Source of the DNA: Reyranella sp. | GTDB lineage: Bacteria; Pseudomonadota; Alphaproteobacteria; Reyranellales; Reyranellaceae | Direction: 5' to 3' | Assembly: GCA_004296815.1 (NCBI GenBank) | Contig: SCVT01000570.1 | Location: forward strand, 1 to 5,944 | DNA: 5,944 bases | Part shown: positions 5,798-5,944 of the stretch, in pieces | Numbering within the stretch: the first letter of the stretch is position 1 | Layout of the letters: the number at the start of each line of letters is the position of its first letter | Notes under the pieces: model-generated | Database searches by the model: none | What the model was told of the DNA's origin: nothing | What the model saw: only the letters and a program-made list of their open reading frames with translations | Translations under genes and position numbers: made by a program

Positions 5798-5944
5798 TCA
5801 CTCGCCCTTCAGGACTCGGATCGCGTCGGGCACCGTCACGCGGCCGTCATAGAGCGCGCGGCCGACGATCGCGCCCACGATGCCGTGCTCCTCGGCGGGG
5901 CGCAGCCCGCGCAGGTCGTCGAGCGAGCTGACGCCGCCCGAGGC
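5798..5944 (-). CDS. hisA: HisA, phosphoribosylformimino-AICAR-phosphate isomerase (C-terminal part)
   Basis: The last 48 codons and the TGA (5798-5800) of a gene that continues past the right edge. The translation begins [14 protein letters not shown], the phosphate-binding loop near the end of the HisA barrel, and continues [17 protein letters not shown] before ending RVLKGE. HisA isomerises ProFAR to PRFAR by an Amadori rearrangement, supplying the substrate of HisF. The [11 protein letters not shown] wording together with GRALYDG separates it from HisF, which has [11 protein letters not shown] and an [10 protein letters not shown] ending. It lies 7 nt upstream of hisF in the same operon, the standard order. 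The catalytic aspartates lie outside the window. Confidence 0.95.
   Translation of the reverse strand, partial: ASGGVSSLDDLRGLRPAEEHGIVGAIVGRALYDGRVTVPDAIRVLKGE

Noticed and set aside
4660..5931. 423-codon plus-strand frame across hisE, hisF and hisA
   Set aside because: Antisense to three clearly identified histidine genes and crosses their intergenic region; a GC-rich artefact.

Overview
The window is GC-rich and densely packed. Its minus-strand hisA-hisF-hisE order is the arrangement usual in Alphaproteobacteria, so an alphaproteobacterial chromosome, perhaps a Rhodospirillales-type lineage, is the best guess. No rRNA or marker gene is present to fix the genus. I see no insertion sequence, CRISPR array, tRNA or phage gene.

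Positions 3 to 4545 hold four plus-strand genes spaced like one operon (gaps of 11 and 3 bp, then a 4-bp overlap). The first is a Tat-type exported beta-propeller protein that enters the window already open. It resembles the CuZ propeller of nitrous oxide reductase NosZ: six of the seven histidine positions that bind CuZ can be matched by eye, but the seventh appears replaced and the C-terminal CuA cupredoxin domain is absent. It is followed by an FtsX/MacB-type ABC permease, a LolD/MacB-type ABC ATPase, and a single-span membrane protein with an N-terminal coiled coil and a periplasmic beta-rich domain that I do not recognise as a known family. The layout suggests a membrane ABC machine serving, or served by, the exported propeller protein. 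This is inferred from gene order only.

Positions 4549 to 5944 hold the end of a histidine biosynthesis operon on the minus strand: hisE (phosphoribosyl-ATP pyrophosphatase), hisF (imidazole glycerol phosphate synthase cyclase subunit), and the last 48 codons of hisA, which runs off the right edge. HisE performs the second step of the pathway, HisA the fourth and HisF, with HisH, the fifth. A strong hairpin abuts the hisE ribosome binding site. The two operons converge with only 3 bp between their stop codons.

The most interesting item is the NosZ-like protein without CuA, next to an FtsX-type transporter instead of the usual nosR/nosDFYL accessory genes. The histidine genes look ordinary apart from a lysine-rich N-terminus on HisE and the hairpin before it.
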